A stretch of DNA of 9,331 nt from Chloroflexota bacterium. Lineage in GTDB: Bacteria; Chloroflexota; Anaerolineae; B4-G1; SLSP01. Made by a program: the position numbers and the translations under genes. Within the stretch, counting starts at the first letter, position 1. Each line of letters starts with the position of its first letter. Shown one piece after another: positions 1-6,322 of the stretch. The notes below the pieces were generated by a model, which was given only the letters and a program-made list of their open reading frames with translations, had not been told where the DNA came from and searched no databases. The DNA lies in contig JAAZNO010000030.1 in assembly GCA_012798275.1 (NCBI GenBank), positions 1 through 9,331 on the forward strand, given 5' to 3'.

Positions 1-632
1 CGCTTGCGGACCACCTCGACTTCAGCCGGAGCCGCTGGCTCAACAGCTGCCTTAACTTCTTCTTCCTCTTCTTCCTCCGGCATACTGACCTGGACCACGA
101 TTTCCTCAGCGGGAGTGAGGATCTTGAGCCCTTCAGGGATCGCCAGAGCGCCCACCGTCAGCGCAGCGCCCAGCTCGGTCAGACCCGAAACGTTCACCTC
201 GATCGCGGGGATCAGGGCCGACGGCAGACCTTCCACCTCAACCTCGGTGATGAGGTGCAGCAACATGCCGTGCAGGTCGCGCACCGCCGGGGAGTCACCG
301 GACAACACCACAGGGATTGCCACACGCACCGTCTCTGCCATGTTCAGGGCTTGCATATCCACATGGGTCACGTAGCGCTTGAGGGGATGGCGCTGCACAT
401 CGCGGACGATGACGGTATAGGGCTGGGACGTGCCGGCGACCTCAATATTCAACAAGGTGCTGGTGCCGGCGCGCTGCAAGACGAGCTCCAGATCCCGCGC
501 GGCAAATTGTACCGGCAAGGGCTCAAAACCGTGTCCGTAGATCACCCCAGGGATCAAATTCGCATCGCGCAGGTGCTTGACCTGTTTCCCGATGACCTCC
601 CGGGGCATGGCCGACAGTTGAATCCGTTCCAT
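1..632 (-). CDS. rplY: Large-subunit ribosomal protein bL25, CTC (general stress) form; 3' end cut by window edge
   Basis: This is bL25 of the long CTC type, which binds 5S rRNA in the central protuberance of the 50S subunit. 210 codons are visible and the stop lies beyond the edge. The 5S-binding N-terminal domain spans about residues 1-95, with the hallmark IPGVIYGHG near residues 27-35 and DVQRHPLKR..THVD near 78-92. The beta-rich TL5/CTC C-terminal domain follows (about 100-183: TEVEVEGLPSALIP, NVSGLTELGAALTVG, IPEGLKILTP). A low-complexity acidic tail starts near residue 185 (a run of about eight Glu, then Ala/Glu/Val/Pro), as is usual at the end of CTC proteins, so little should be missing. 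The ATG at 630-632 is preceded by GGAGGAG (638-644) with 5-nt spacing. The gene has its own promoter (772-799). The family assignment is secure; which stress regulates it cannot be read here. Confidence 0.95.
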   Translation of the reverse strand, partial: MERIQLSAMPREVIGKQVKHLRDANLIPGVIYGHGFEPLPVQFAARDLELVLQRAGTSTLLNIEVAGTSQPYTVIVRDVQRHPLKRYVTHVDMQALNMAETVRVAIPVVLSGDSPAVRDLHGMLLHLITEVEVEGLPSALIPAIEVNVSGLTELGAALTVGALAIPEGLKILTPAEEIVVQVSMPEEEEEEEVKAAVEPAAPAEVEVVRK

Positions 633-734
633 TACATCTCCTCCATTTGCCAGAAATCCCTGCGGGCCACTGACCCGTCAGGTAGATATTTGATTGTACC
701 GTCACCGGCGATCCACATCCCGTCGCAATCAAAA

Positions 735-755
735 GGGCCGCACGACATGCGGCCC
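735..755 (-). terminator. Terminator-like hairpin in the rplY leader (possible attenuator)
   Basis: An 8-bp perfect G/C-rich stem (735-742 with 748-755, loop 743-747) is followed on the minus strand by TTTTGATT. It lies between the promoter at 772-799 and the rplY start at 632, beginning about 10 nt after the expected transcription start. Transcripts entering rplY from that promoter must pass it. It could be a true attenuator, or just a leader hairpin that pauses or stabilises RNA; the U-tract is only four long. No clear competing antiterminator stem was found by eye. Confidence 0.45.
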
Positions 756-771
756 ACAAGCAGGCAGACGT

Positions 772-799
772 ATTGTAACCTAAACCCAGGCATTGTCAA
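772..799 (-). promoter_or_regulatory. Sigma70-type promoter for rplY
   Basis: Read on the minus strand, a perfect TTGACA (794-799) is followed after 16 bp by TACAAT (772-777). The predicted start is near 765, leaving a leader of about 130 nt before rplY. It lies just downstream of the stop codon of the membrane-protein gene, so rplY can be transcribed independently of it. The box pair has the same hexamers and spacing as the liv promoter at 1478-1505, which supports its reality. Confidence 0.65.
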
Positions 800-877
800 A
801 CACGCCCACTCATCCAGCCATGGCAGACGCCTTCATCGCTCCCGCTAGCCGGCTGAGCAGCGCATCCCGCCTGCACC

Positions 878-1270
878 TCACACCTGGTCAAGACTGTCTG
901 GGCGGAAGCTGAGCTCCGCCAGGGGCAACTGCTCCAGTTTCATCATGCAGAACCACGATAATCCCATCCCCACCAGATGCGCCAGCATCAAGGCCACATC
1001 CCACGCGCCGCTGCCCTTCAGGTTGGGGAAAAACATGATCAAGCGCACCACAATATTGATACCCTGGATCAGGTTAAGGGCCGTCCGACCAGAGGCAAGC
1101 GCCAAAGTCCCGGTGTTCATGCCCAACAACGTCAAGGCCAGCAACACCAACAAGACTGGCGGCAATACCGCCGCCTGGGGCGCGCGGCTGAAGAACGCCG
1201 GCGGATAAATAATGAGCGCCACGACCTGCAACACGATGAACCAGATAAGGCGTGAACGAGTGCTGCGCAT
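878..1270 (-). CDS. Small four-helix membrane protein of unknown function
   Basis: I do not recognise the family. The 130-residue product has four hydrophobic stretches at roughly residues 9-27, 34-51, 64-81 and 90-110, separated by short polar turns. A basic N-terminus (MRSTRSR) suggests the N-terminus faces the cytoplasm. The C-terminal tail of about 20 residues (KLEQLPLAELSFRPDSLDQV) is polar and acidic. No catalytic or metal-binding pattern stands out. The start was set at the ATG of 1268-1270 because GAGGAGG lies 5 nt upstream; the reading frame continues upstream to 1315 but that extension has no comparable ribosome site. A promoter at 1448-1475 reads toward it, giving a leader of about 170 nt that contains a long palindrome. 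It is divergent from the liv operon, but whether it contributes to transport or its control cannot be told. Confidence 0.72.
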   Translation of the reverse strand: MRSTRSRLIWFIVLQVVALIIYPPAFFSRAPQAAVLPPVLLVLLALTLLGMNTGTLALASGRTALNLIQGINIVVRLIMFFPNLKGSGAWDVALMLAHLVGMGLSWFCMMKLEQLPLAELSFRPDSLDQV

Positions 1271-1384
1271 ACTCTCCTCCTCAGAAAATGGCCCCCGAAT
1301 GAACACGAATTTCACGCATCAGATCAGAAATTCCTGCCCCTCGGGGCTGATACATCCTCAAACAGCACGCTGAAGCGCGCCTGG

Positions 1385-1425
1385 CTCGTATCAGGCTGGG
1401 GATGGCATCCCCAGCCTGATACGAG
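1385..1425. repeat. Perfect 20-bp inverted repeat (intergenic palindrome)
   Basis: Two 20-base arms (1385-1404 and 1406-1425) are exact reverse complements with a single base between them, beginning CTCGTATCAGG and ending CCTGATACGAG. It sits in the 5' leader of the membrane-protein transcript. There is no T-tract on either side, so it is not a classical terminator. I recall similar GGCTGGGGATGGCATCCCC-type palindromes as dispersed intergenic repeats in some bacterial genomes; that recollection is not checked. Confidence 0.75.
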
Positions 1426-1447
1426 GCATTTCAAGGAGCTTCTTCTT

Positions 1448-1475
1448 ATTATATCCGGCTTTTTGTCATGGTCAA
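1448..1475 (-). promoter_or_regulatory. Promoter for the small membrane-protein gene
   Basis: On the minus strand TTGACC (1470-1475) is followed after 16 bp by a consensus TATAAT (1448-1453). The predicted start is near 1441. It points at the membrane-protein gene starting at 1270 and is placed back-to-back with the liv promoter. Confidence 0.62.
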
Positions 1476-1482
1476 ATTTGAC
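1471..1482. promoter_or_regulatory. Palindrome GTCAAATTTGAC shared by two divergent -35 boxes
   Basis: A perfect 12-bp palindrome covers most of the -35 hexamers of both the minus-strand promoter (1470-1475) and the plus-strand liv promoter (1478-1483), which are separated by only 2 bp. Two TTGAC boxes facing apart at this distance automatically make most of such a palindrome, so it need not be an operator. A protein bound here would still control both units. Confidence 0.4.
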
Positions 1483-1505
1483 ATGTTCCCGCTTTTTGTT
1501 ACAAT
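1478..1505 (+). promoter_or_regulatory. Sigma70-type promoter of the liv operon
   Basis: TTGACA (1478-1483), a 16-bp spacer and TACAAT (1500-1505) form a near-consensus promoter, with transcription expected from about 1511-1513. It is the only good promoter seen upstream of livK and leaves a leader of roughly 170 nt. Confidence 0.68.
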
Positions 1506-1511
1506 GTAAGA

Positions 1512-1565
1512 ACGTGGCGCTAGTGGACCCTGCCAGGAAGTCCCCCCCCCCCTTCTTTGCCACGT
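1512..1565 (+). promoter_or_regulatory. Leader stem-loop with 11-base C tract at the 5' end of the liv transcript
   Basis: ACGTGGC (1512-1518) can pair with GCCACGT (1559-1565), enclosing a 40-nt loop that contains a run of eleven C (1542-1552). The stem begins at or next to the predicted transcription start and is followed by ATTATTTTTTATGG. The layout resembles a weak leader terminator or a 5' protective stem, but the loop is large and the stem short. No known riboswitch consensus was recognised. I do not see T-box features. Confidence 0.35.
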
Positions 1566-1590
1566 ATTATTTTTTATGGAGGAGGTGTGA

Positions 1591-1659
1591 TTGACAGTTC
1601 AAGATCAGCGCTCTACCATAACCCACTTTGCAAGCAGTTGTACCAATGACCTTTATTAA
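1591..1659 (+). CDS. Possible leader peptide / upstream mini-ORF of livK
   Basis: A very strong ribosome site GGAGGAGG (1578-1585) is followed 5 nt later by a TTG codon that opens a 22-residue frame (begins MTVQDQRST, ends in TAA at 1657-1659), stopping 21 nt before livK. An alternative GTG at 1587 gives a 20-residue frame ending at 1649, and ATG at 1576 gives four codons ending at 1590. The peptide has no run of Leu, Ile or Val codons, so classical amino-acid attenuation is not indicated. The main support is that so good a ribosome site has no other gene to serve. It may simply be a decayed start. Confidence 0.25.
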   Translation: MTVQDQRSTITHFASSCTNDLY

Positions 1660-1680
1660 GTCAGGCTTAAGGAGGAAGAG

Positions 1681-2817
1681 ATGCGTTCACGATCGGTTAT
1701 TCTAAGTGCCTTGTTGTTGATCTCCTTGCTGGCGTTTAGCTCCTGCGGCAAGAGCAGCGAAGCCGTCAAGATCGCCATCCTGGCCCCGCTGAGTGGGGAT
1801 GTGGCGACCTTCGGGCAGTCCACCCGCGATGGCGCCATGATGGCCATTGAGGAGTGGAACGCCAAGGGCGGCCTGTTGGGCAGCCCCATCGAAGTCGTGG
1901 TCGAGGATAGCCAGTGCAGCGCCGAGGCCGCCGTTAGCGCCGCCAACAAAGTCATTGATCAGGACGGCGCCAAGTTCATCATCGGCGAGGTCTGCTCCAG
2001 CGCCTCCATTCCAATCTCAGAAATCGCCATGGCCAAAGGCGTGCTGCAGATCAGCCCCACCTCCACCAACCCGGCGGTGACGGTGGACGCCCAGGGCAAC
2101 ACCAAGAGCCTCATCTTCCGCGCGTGCTTCATTGACCCCTTCCAGGGCACTGCGGCCGCGAAATTCGCCCTCGAAAACCTGCACGCCAAGACGGCTGCCG
2201 TCTTCCTGGATCAGGGGAATGACTATGTCCGTGGTTTGGCCGAATACTTCATCGCCGCATTCGAGGCCGGCGGTGGTCAGGTCCTCGTCAAGGAAACCTA
2301 CACCGGCGACGATCAGGACTTCTCCGCCATTATCAGCAAGGCCAAGGATGCCAACCCCGACATCCTGTACCTGCCGGATTATTACTCCACCGTCAACGTG
2401 ATCGCCGCGCAAGCGCGCGAGAAGGGCATGACGGCGATCTTCCTGGGCGGCGATGGTTGGGATTCCCCCGATCTGGACGAAGCAGCGCTGGAAGGGGGCT
2501 ACTTCACCAATCACTACTCGCCGGAGGACCCTCGCCCGGAGGTCCAGGACTTCGTGAAGAAGTATCAGGCCAAGTACGGCAGCGTTCCCGACGCCCTGGC
2601 GACCCTGGCGTATGATGCCACCATCGTGCTGCTCAAGAGCATCGAGCAGGCCGGCGTGGCGGACCCCGCCGCTGTGGCCAAGGCCATCGAGGGCGGCGTG
2701 TTCCCGGTGGTCTCCAGCGAGATCTCCTACGACACGCAGCATAACCCCGTCAAGGCCGCGGCGATGCTGCAAGTCACTGGCGGCGTCGTCAAGTACGTGG
2801 CCACGATCGAGCCGTAA
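1681..2817 (+). CDS. livK: Branched-chain amino acid ABC transporter substrate-binding lipoprotein (LivK/LivJ family)
   Basis: This is the extracytoplasmic receptor that delivers substrate to the LivHM channel. The N-terminus is a lipoprotein signal: basic MRSR, hydrophobic residues 6-19, then FSSC with Cys22 as the likely lipidated residue. The lipobox is slightly atypical, with Phe at -3. The family I peripras-binding fold follows: KIAILAPLSGD (30-40), GAMMAIEEWNAKGG (51-64), the ligand loop GEVCSSAS (102-109) and ISPTSTNP (124-131). Cys79 and Cys105 match the disulphide pair of LivJ. Tyr182 and Asp233 fall where LivJ has ligand-contacting Tyr and Glu. These point to an aliphatic amino acid, but family members also bind amides, urea or aromatic acids. 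Length 378 is normal. The ATG follows AAGGAGG (1669-1675) at 5 nt. It is first in the operon, with a hairpin separating it from livH. Confidence 0.93.
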   Translation: MRSRSVILSALLLISLLAFSSCGKSSEAVKIAILAPLSGDVATFGQSTRDGAMMAIEEWNAKGGLLGSPIEVVVEDSQCSAEAAVSAANKVIDQDGAKFIIGEVCSSASIPISEIAMAKGVLQISPTSTNPAVTVDAQGNTKSLIFRACFIDPFQGTAAAKFALENLHAKTAAVFLDQGNDYVRGLAEYFIAAFEAGGGQVLVKETYTGDDQDFSAIISKAKDANPDILYLPDYYSTVNVIAAQAREKGMTAIFLGGDGWDSPDLDEAALEGGYFTNHYSPEDPRPEVQDFVKKYQAKYGSVPDALATLAYDATIVLLKSIEQAGVADPAAVAKAIEGGVFPVVSSEISYDTQHNPVKAAAMLQVTGGVVKYVATIEP

Positions 2818-2840
2818 CCCGCGCTCGTCCGGCATTACCA

Positions 2841-2879
2841 TCTCAGGGCCGGGTTGGCATGGACCGCCCGGCCCTGAGA
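2841..2879 (+). terminator. 13-bp hairpin between livK and livH (partial terminator or mRNA stabiliser)
   Basis: Arms 2841-2853 and 2867-2879 are perfect complements (TCTCAGGGCCGGG and its complement) around a 13-nt loop. Five bases further on lies TTTT, directly before the livH ribosome site. A stable hairpin after the binding-protein gene is a common way to keep the receptor mRNA more abundant than that of the permeases, by 3' protection or partial termination. The weak, offset U-tract argues for incomplete termination. Confidence 0.6.
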
Positions 2880-2907
2880 CCGAGTTTTGACACCAGAGGA
2901 GGCTTGC

Positions 2908-4212
2908 ATGGCAGCAGTGGAACGCTCCCGCAGTAAAGCCGCTATGATTCTGAAACGGCGCGATGGGCAAACCCTGAACTACATCAGTTCCGGGATCTTC
3001 GCGCTTGGCGGGATGGGGGTGTTGTTTGTTCTAGGCGAACAATTGATAAATAACCCGCCCCTGTTCATTCAGCAGATGCTGAACGGCCTGCAGCTCGGAT
3101 TTATCTACGCACTCATCGCCTTGGGCTATACCATGGTCTATGGTATCGTGAAGTTGATCAATTTCGCCCACGGGGATGTCTTTATGGTCGGCGCCTTCAC
3201 CAGTTTCTTTGCCATTTCGGTCCTGGACCTGCACAACTGGCCCACCCGGCTCATTCCGGGCCTCGCCCCGGGCCTGAGCATCGTCCTGGGGACGGTCACC
3301 GTGATGCTGTTGACGATGGTGGTATCGGCAGTCCTGGCCATAGTGATTGAACGGTTTGCCTATCGCCCCCTGCGCGAGAAGCCGCGCATTGCAGCGCTCA
3401 TCACCGCGATCGCCGTGTCCTTCTTCCTCGAGTATTTCGGCGCCCTCCCCTTCGCCCTGACCAACAACTACATCACCTATCCGCGTCCCTTCGAGATTGC
3501 GGTTTTCAGCGCCGGCATCATTCCCATCGGCGTGCTCGTCGCGCTCTGGGCGCTGTTTGGGTCCTCGATCGGCGCGTATTTCATCCTGCGAGCCATGGGA
3601 AAGCGGGGCAACGCCAAAATGCGGCTGTGGGCCCAACACCCCCTGCTCCAGCTGGGCATGTTGCTGGGCGGGTTCCTTGCTGTCGTGCTGACCCTCACCA
3701 CCCTGCGCATCCAAACTGAAAGAGGCGTGTGGGATCTATCGGTTTCCAACGTGGCCCTGGTGATCATGGGTGGCTCGATCCTGCTGCAGGTCGTCCTGCA
3801 ATACATCGTCAGCCAGACGCGCCTGGGCAAGGCCATGCGCGCGGCCGCCTACGACAAGCAAACGGCCCGCCTGATGGGCATCAACGTGGACACGGTCATC
3901 ACCGCCACCTTTGCCCTGGGTGGCGCCCTGGGCGGCGCCGGCGGGATGTTGTACGCCACGGCCTTCAAGCAAGTCCATCACCTGATGGGCATCATCCCCG
4001 GCATGAAAGCCTTCGTGGCGGCGGTGCTGGGCGGCATCGGGAGCATTCCCGGCGCGCTGGTCGGCTCCTTGATCATGGGACAGGCCGAAACACTGGCGGC
4101 GTCCTTCATCTCCACCCCCATGCGTGACGCCATCTCCTTCTCGCTGCTGATTATCGTGCTGCTGTTCCGTCCGCAGGGCCTTTTCGGCGAGCCCCCGGGG
4201 GAGAAAGTGTAA
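2908..4212 (+). CDS. livH: Branched-chain amino acid ABC transporter permease LivH, enlarged form
   Basis: This is one of two channel subunits of the importer. Family signatures are LQLGFIYALIALGYTMVYG (61-79), KLINFAHGD (82-90), ERFAYRPLR (148-156), the ATPase-contact loop RLGKAMRAAAYDKQTARLMG (305-324), and AFVAAVLGGIGSIPGALVGS (368-387) with the closing LLFRPQGLFGE (418-428). The protein has 434 residues, against about 290-300 for typical LivH. Extra material lies at the N-terminus (about 50 residues with one hydrophobic helix near 28-45) and between about 205 and 275. That second stretch has two hydrophobic segments (about 203-226 and 246-265) around a basic loop, GKRGNAKMRLW. The start was placed at the ATG of 2908 because AGAGGAGG lies 5 nt upstream; an in-frame TTG at 2887 would put that site inside the gene. 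Ten bases separate it from livM. Confidence 0.92.
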   Translation: MAAVERSRSKAAMILKRRDGQTLNYISSGIFALGGMGVLFVLGEQLINNPPLFIQQMLNGLQLGFIYALIALGYTMVYGIVKLINFAHGDVFMVGAFTSFFAISVLDLHNWPTRLIPGLAPGLSIVLGTVTVMLLTMVVSAVLAIVIERFAYRPLREKPRIAALITAIAVSFFLEYFGALPFALTNNYITYPRPFEIAVFSAGIIPIGVLVALWALFGSSIGAYFILRAMGKRGNAKMRLWAQHPLLQLGMLLGGFLAVVLTLTTLRIQTERGVWDLSVSNVALVIMGGSILLQVVLQYIVSQTRLGKAMRAAAYDKQTARLMGINVDTVITATFALGGALGGAGGMLYATAFKQVHHLMGIIPGMKAFVAAVLGGIGSIPGALVGSLIMGQAETLAASFISTPMRDAISFSLLIIVLLFRPQGLFGEPPGEKV

Positions 4213-4221
4213 GTAAAAGCC

Positions 4222-5490
4222 ATGAAAAATATCAAGAAATCCACCCTCACCTTCTTCGGGGCGATGCTGGCGATTTACATCATCGTCCAGCTCCTCCTGA
4301 GCCTGGGAGTCCTCAACAACTTCTGGCGCGGCATTATCTTCTGGGGCGCCGCCATCAGCATCGTGGCCCTCGGCCTCAACCTGATCTACGGGTTTAACGG
4401 CCAATTCTCGTTGGGACAATATGGCTTCTACGCCCTCGGCGCTTACGCCGCGGCTGATGTCACCTGGCGCTGGCTAAACGAAGATCCCTCCGGCATTGTG
4501 GTGGGCTTCTTGGGTTCCGCCGTGGTATTGGGGCTGTACGCTCTGGTGGCGGTCTTCCTGCGGCGTTTTTACAATGTCAGAGTGACCACCCGCTTCCTGG
4601 CTTACCTGCTGACGACGGTCTTGGGATACGGGATAGCGGTCATCGGCCTGCGCCCGCTGCTGGAACCCCTCCTGCTGACCGTGCTCAACGCACTGCCCCC
4701 CGCCGTCACCCAGCAAATCGTCTTCTTCCTGGCGCTCGTCAGCGGGGCAGCGATCGCCGGCATCGCCAGCTTCCTCTTCGGTATTCCGGTGCTGAGCCTC
4801 GGCTCAGATTATTTCGGCATCGCGACGCTGGGCTTTACCATCATCGTCAAAGTGCTGCTGGACAATACCGACACCATCCTGCCCTTCCCCGAAATGAAAG
4901 GAGCGCGCGGGATGGTCGGGATTCCCCAATGGACTACCTGGACCTGGGTGTTCCTCTGCTTCCTGCTGGTAGTCGTGGTGATGCGCAACCTGCTGCACTC
5001 CAGCACCGGCCGGGCCATCCTCTCCGTGCGCGAGGACGAACGCGCGGCGGAACTGGTAGGCATTGACGTGACGCAGGCCAAACTGCTGCCCTTTGTCGTC
5101 GGCAGCGTGTTCGCAGGCCTGGCAGGTGGCATCCGCGCCCATGACCTGGCATTTCTACATCCCCAATCCTTCAACTTCATCCAGTCCTTCAACCCCCTCA
5201 TCATCGTCGTCTTTGGCGGACTGGGCAGCATGACCGGCACGATGATCACCGGGTTCCTGTGGATCCTCCTCCTGGAAGGAGCGCTGCGGTTGTTCCTGCC
5301 CCAGGGATTCGAGACGTGGCGGTTCGTCGTCTATCCCCTGGTGCTGTTGATCATGATGTTGCTGCGCCCGGAAGGGCTCTTCGGCCAATACGAGTTCCCG
5401 TATCTGAAGCGCCCTCTCGCCAAATTGCGTACGCGATCCGCCTCACCTCAACCGGGTGAAGCAGCCGCCAGTGAGGAGGTGGCGCCATGA
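4222..5490 (+). CDS. livM: Branched-chain amino acid ABC transporter permease LivM, enlarged form
   Basis: This is the second channel subunit, pairing with LivH. Recognisable blocks are GLNLIYGFNGQFSLGQYGFYA (51-71), the LivM signature LGSDYFGIATLGFTIIVK (193-210), RGMVGIP (229-235), the ATPase-contact loop GRAILSVREDERAAELVGID (263-282), and VVFGGLGSMTGTMITGF (329-345) with LLRPEGLFGQ (380-389). At 422 residues it is some 70-100 longer than usual. The extra part lies around 110-165 and includes a hydrophobic pair of segments (about 125-143 and 146-158). A polar, Ala/Ser/Glu-rich tail of about 35 residues ends the protein. No close Shine-Dalgarno is visible (the nearest is GGGGAGAAAG, about 14 nt before the ATG), so translation is probably coupled to livH. 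The stop overlaps the livG start as ATGA. Confidence 0.92.
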   Translation: MKNIKKSTLTFFGAMLAIYIIVQLLLSLGVLNNFWRGIIFWGAAISIVALGLNLIYGFNGQFSLGQYGFYALGAYAAADVTWRWLNEDPSGIVVGFLGSAVVLGLYALVAVFLRRFYNVRVTTRFLAYLLTTVLGYGIAVIGLRPLLEPLLLTVLNALPPAVTQQIVFFLALVSGAAIAGIASFLFGIPVLSLGSDYFGIATLGFTIIVKVLLDNTDTILPFPEMKGARGMVGIPQWTTWTWVFLCFLLVVVVMRNLLHSSTGRAILSVREDERAAELVGIDVTQAKLLPFVVGSVFAGLAGGIRAHDLAFLHPQSFNFIQSFNPLIIVVFGGLGSMTGTMITGFLWILLLEGALRLFLPQGFETWRFVVYPLVLLIMMLLRPEGLFGQYEFPYLKRPLAKLRTRSASPQPGEAAASEEVAP

Positions 5491-6308
5491 AGGGACGCCC
5501 AGAGGGATTGCCCGCAGAAGTGGAAGCGCGCCCGGCGTTGCTTGAAATCGAGGGATTGACCCAGTTCTTCGACAACCTGCGCGCCGTCCACAATTTCGAT
5601 CTCACTTTGCGGCAGGGAGAGCTAATCGGCCTGATTGGCCCCAACGGGGCGGGGAAAACCACCGTCTTCAACCTGATCACCGGCGTCTACCAGCCCTCAG
5701 AGGGCAGCATTCGCTTCCGCGGCATGGAGCTCCTCGGCATCCCCTCCCACGAGATCATCCAGCTAGGCATCGCCCGCACGTTCCAGAACATCCGGCTGTT
5801 CTCCAAACTCACCGTGCTGGACAACGTGCGCATCGCCTACCATCCCCACGCGGGATACACGCTCTTCGACGGCATCGTGCGCAACAAGGCCTACCGAGAG
5901 CAAGAAGACTACTTGACCGAACGCGCGCAGGAATTCCTGGCGATCTTCGGCCTCGAGCAGCGGCAGAACGACATCGCCGGCAGCCTCCCCTACGGCTTGC
6001 AGCGCCGGCTGGAAATCGCCCGCGCTCTGGCGACCGACCCGGAGTTGCTGATTCTCGACGAACCGGCAGCCGGCATGAACCCCCAAGAGATTGACGCGCT
6101 GATGGAGCTGATCCGTTTCATCCGTCAGCAGTTCAACCTCACCATTCTGCTCGTGGAACACCGCATGAGACTGGTGATGAACATCTGCGAGTGGATCACG
6201 GTCATGGATTTCGGTGAGGTGATTGCCCGCGGGGTTCCCGCCGCCGTACGCGACAACCCGCTGGTGGTCGAAGCCTATCTGGGCCGCCAGACGGCGTTCC
6301 TTAAATAG
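5487..6308 (+). CDS. livG: Branched-chain amino acid ABC transporter ATP-binding protein LivG
   Basis: This is one of the two cytoplasmic ATPases that power the importer. Motifs in order: A-loop region around FFDNLRAV (27-34), Walker A GPNGAGKTT (51-59), Q-loop ARTFQN (Gln100), LivG-type signature LPYGLQRRLEIARAL (167-181), Walker B LLILDEP (187-193) with the catalytic Glu192, and switch His225 in VEHRM. The insertion of roughly 25 residues between Q-loop and signature (YRE..DYLTERAQEFL) is characteristic of LivG and sets it apart from LivF. Length 273 includes an N-terminal extension of about 18 residues beyond the usual start. The ATG at 5487 overlaps the livM stop by 4 nt and has GAGGAGG (5473-5479) inside the end of livM. 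All catalytic residues are present. Confidence 0.95.
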   Translation: MKGRPEGLPAEVEARPALLEIEGLTQFFDNLRAVHNFDLTLRQGELIGLIGPNGAGKTTVFNLITGVYQPSEGSIRFRGMELLGIPSHEIIQLGIARTFQNIRLFSKLTVLDNVRIAYHPHAGYTLFDGIVRNKAYREQEDYLTERAQEFLAIFGLEQRQNDIAGSLPYGLQRRLEIARALATDPELLILDEPAAGMNPQEIDALMELIRFIRQQFNLTILLVEHRMRLVMNICEWITVMDFGEVIARGVPAAVRDNPLVVEAYLGRQTAFLK

Positions 6309-6322
6309 GAAGGAGGCCCCCC

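Noticed and set aside
1295..1314. Possible copy of a widespread intergenic motif (AAATTCGTGTTCATTCG on the minus strand)
   Set aside because: It is familiar from memory as a repeat in several genomes, but only one partial copy is present here and nothing in the window supports a function.
1324..1563. 79-codon minus-strand frame over the palindrome, promoters and C tract
   Set aside because: It spans two opposed promoters and a perfect palindrome, and has no ribosome site or family resemblance.
1506..1680. T-box or other known riboswitch in the liv leader
   Set aside because: No T-box bulge sequence, specifier-type stem or other consensus known to me could be found.
2017..2970. Long minus-strand open frame of over 300 codons opposite livK
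   Set aside because: It lies antisense to a gene with full family motifs, has no ribosome site, and shows the His/Asp/Gly/Arg-rich composition expected of a shadow of G+C-rich coding sequence.
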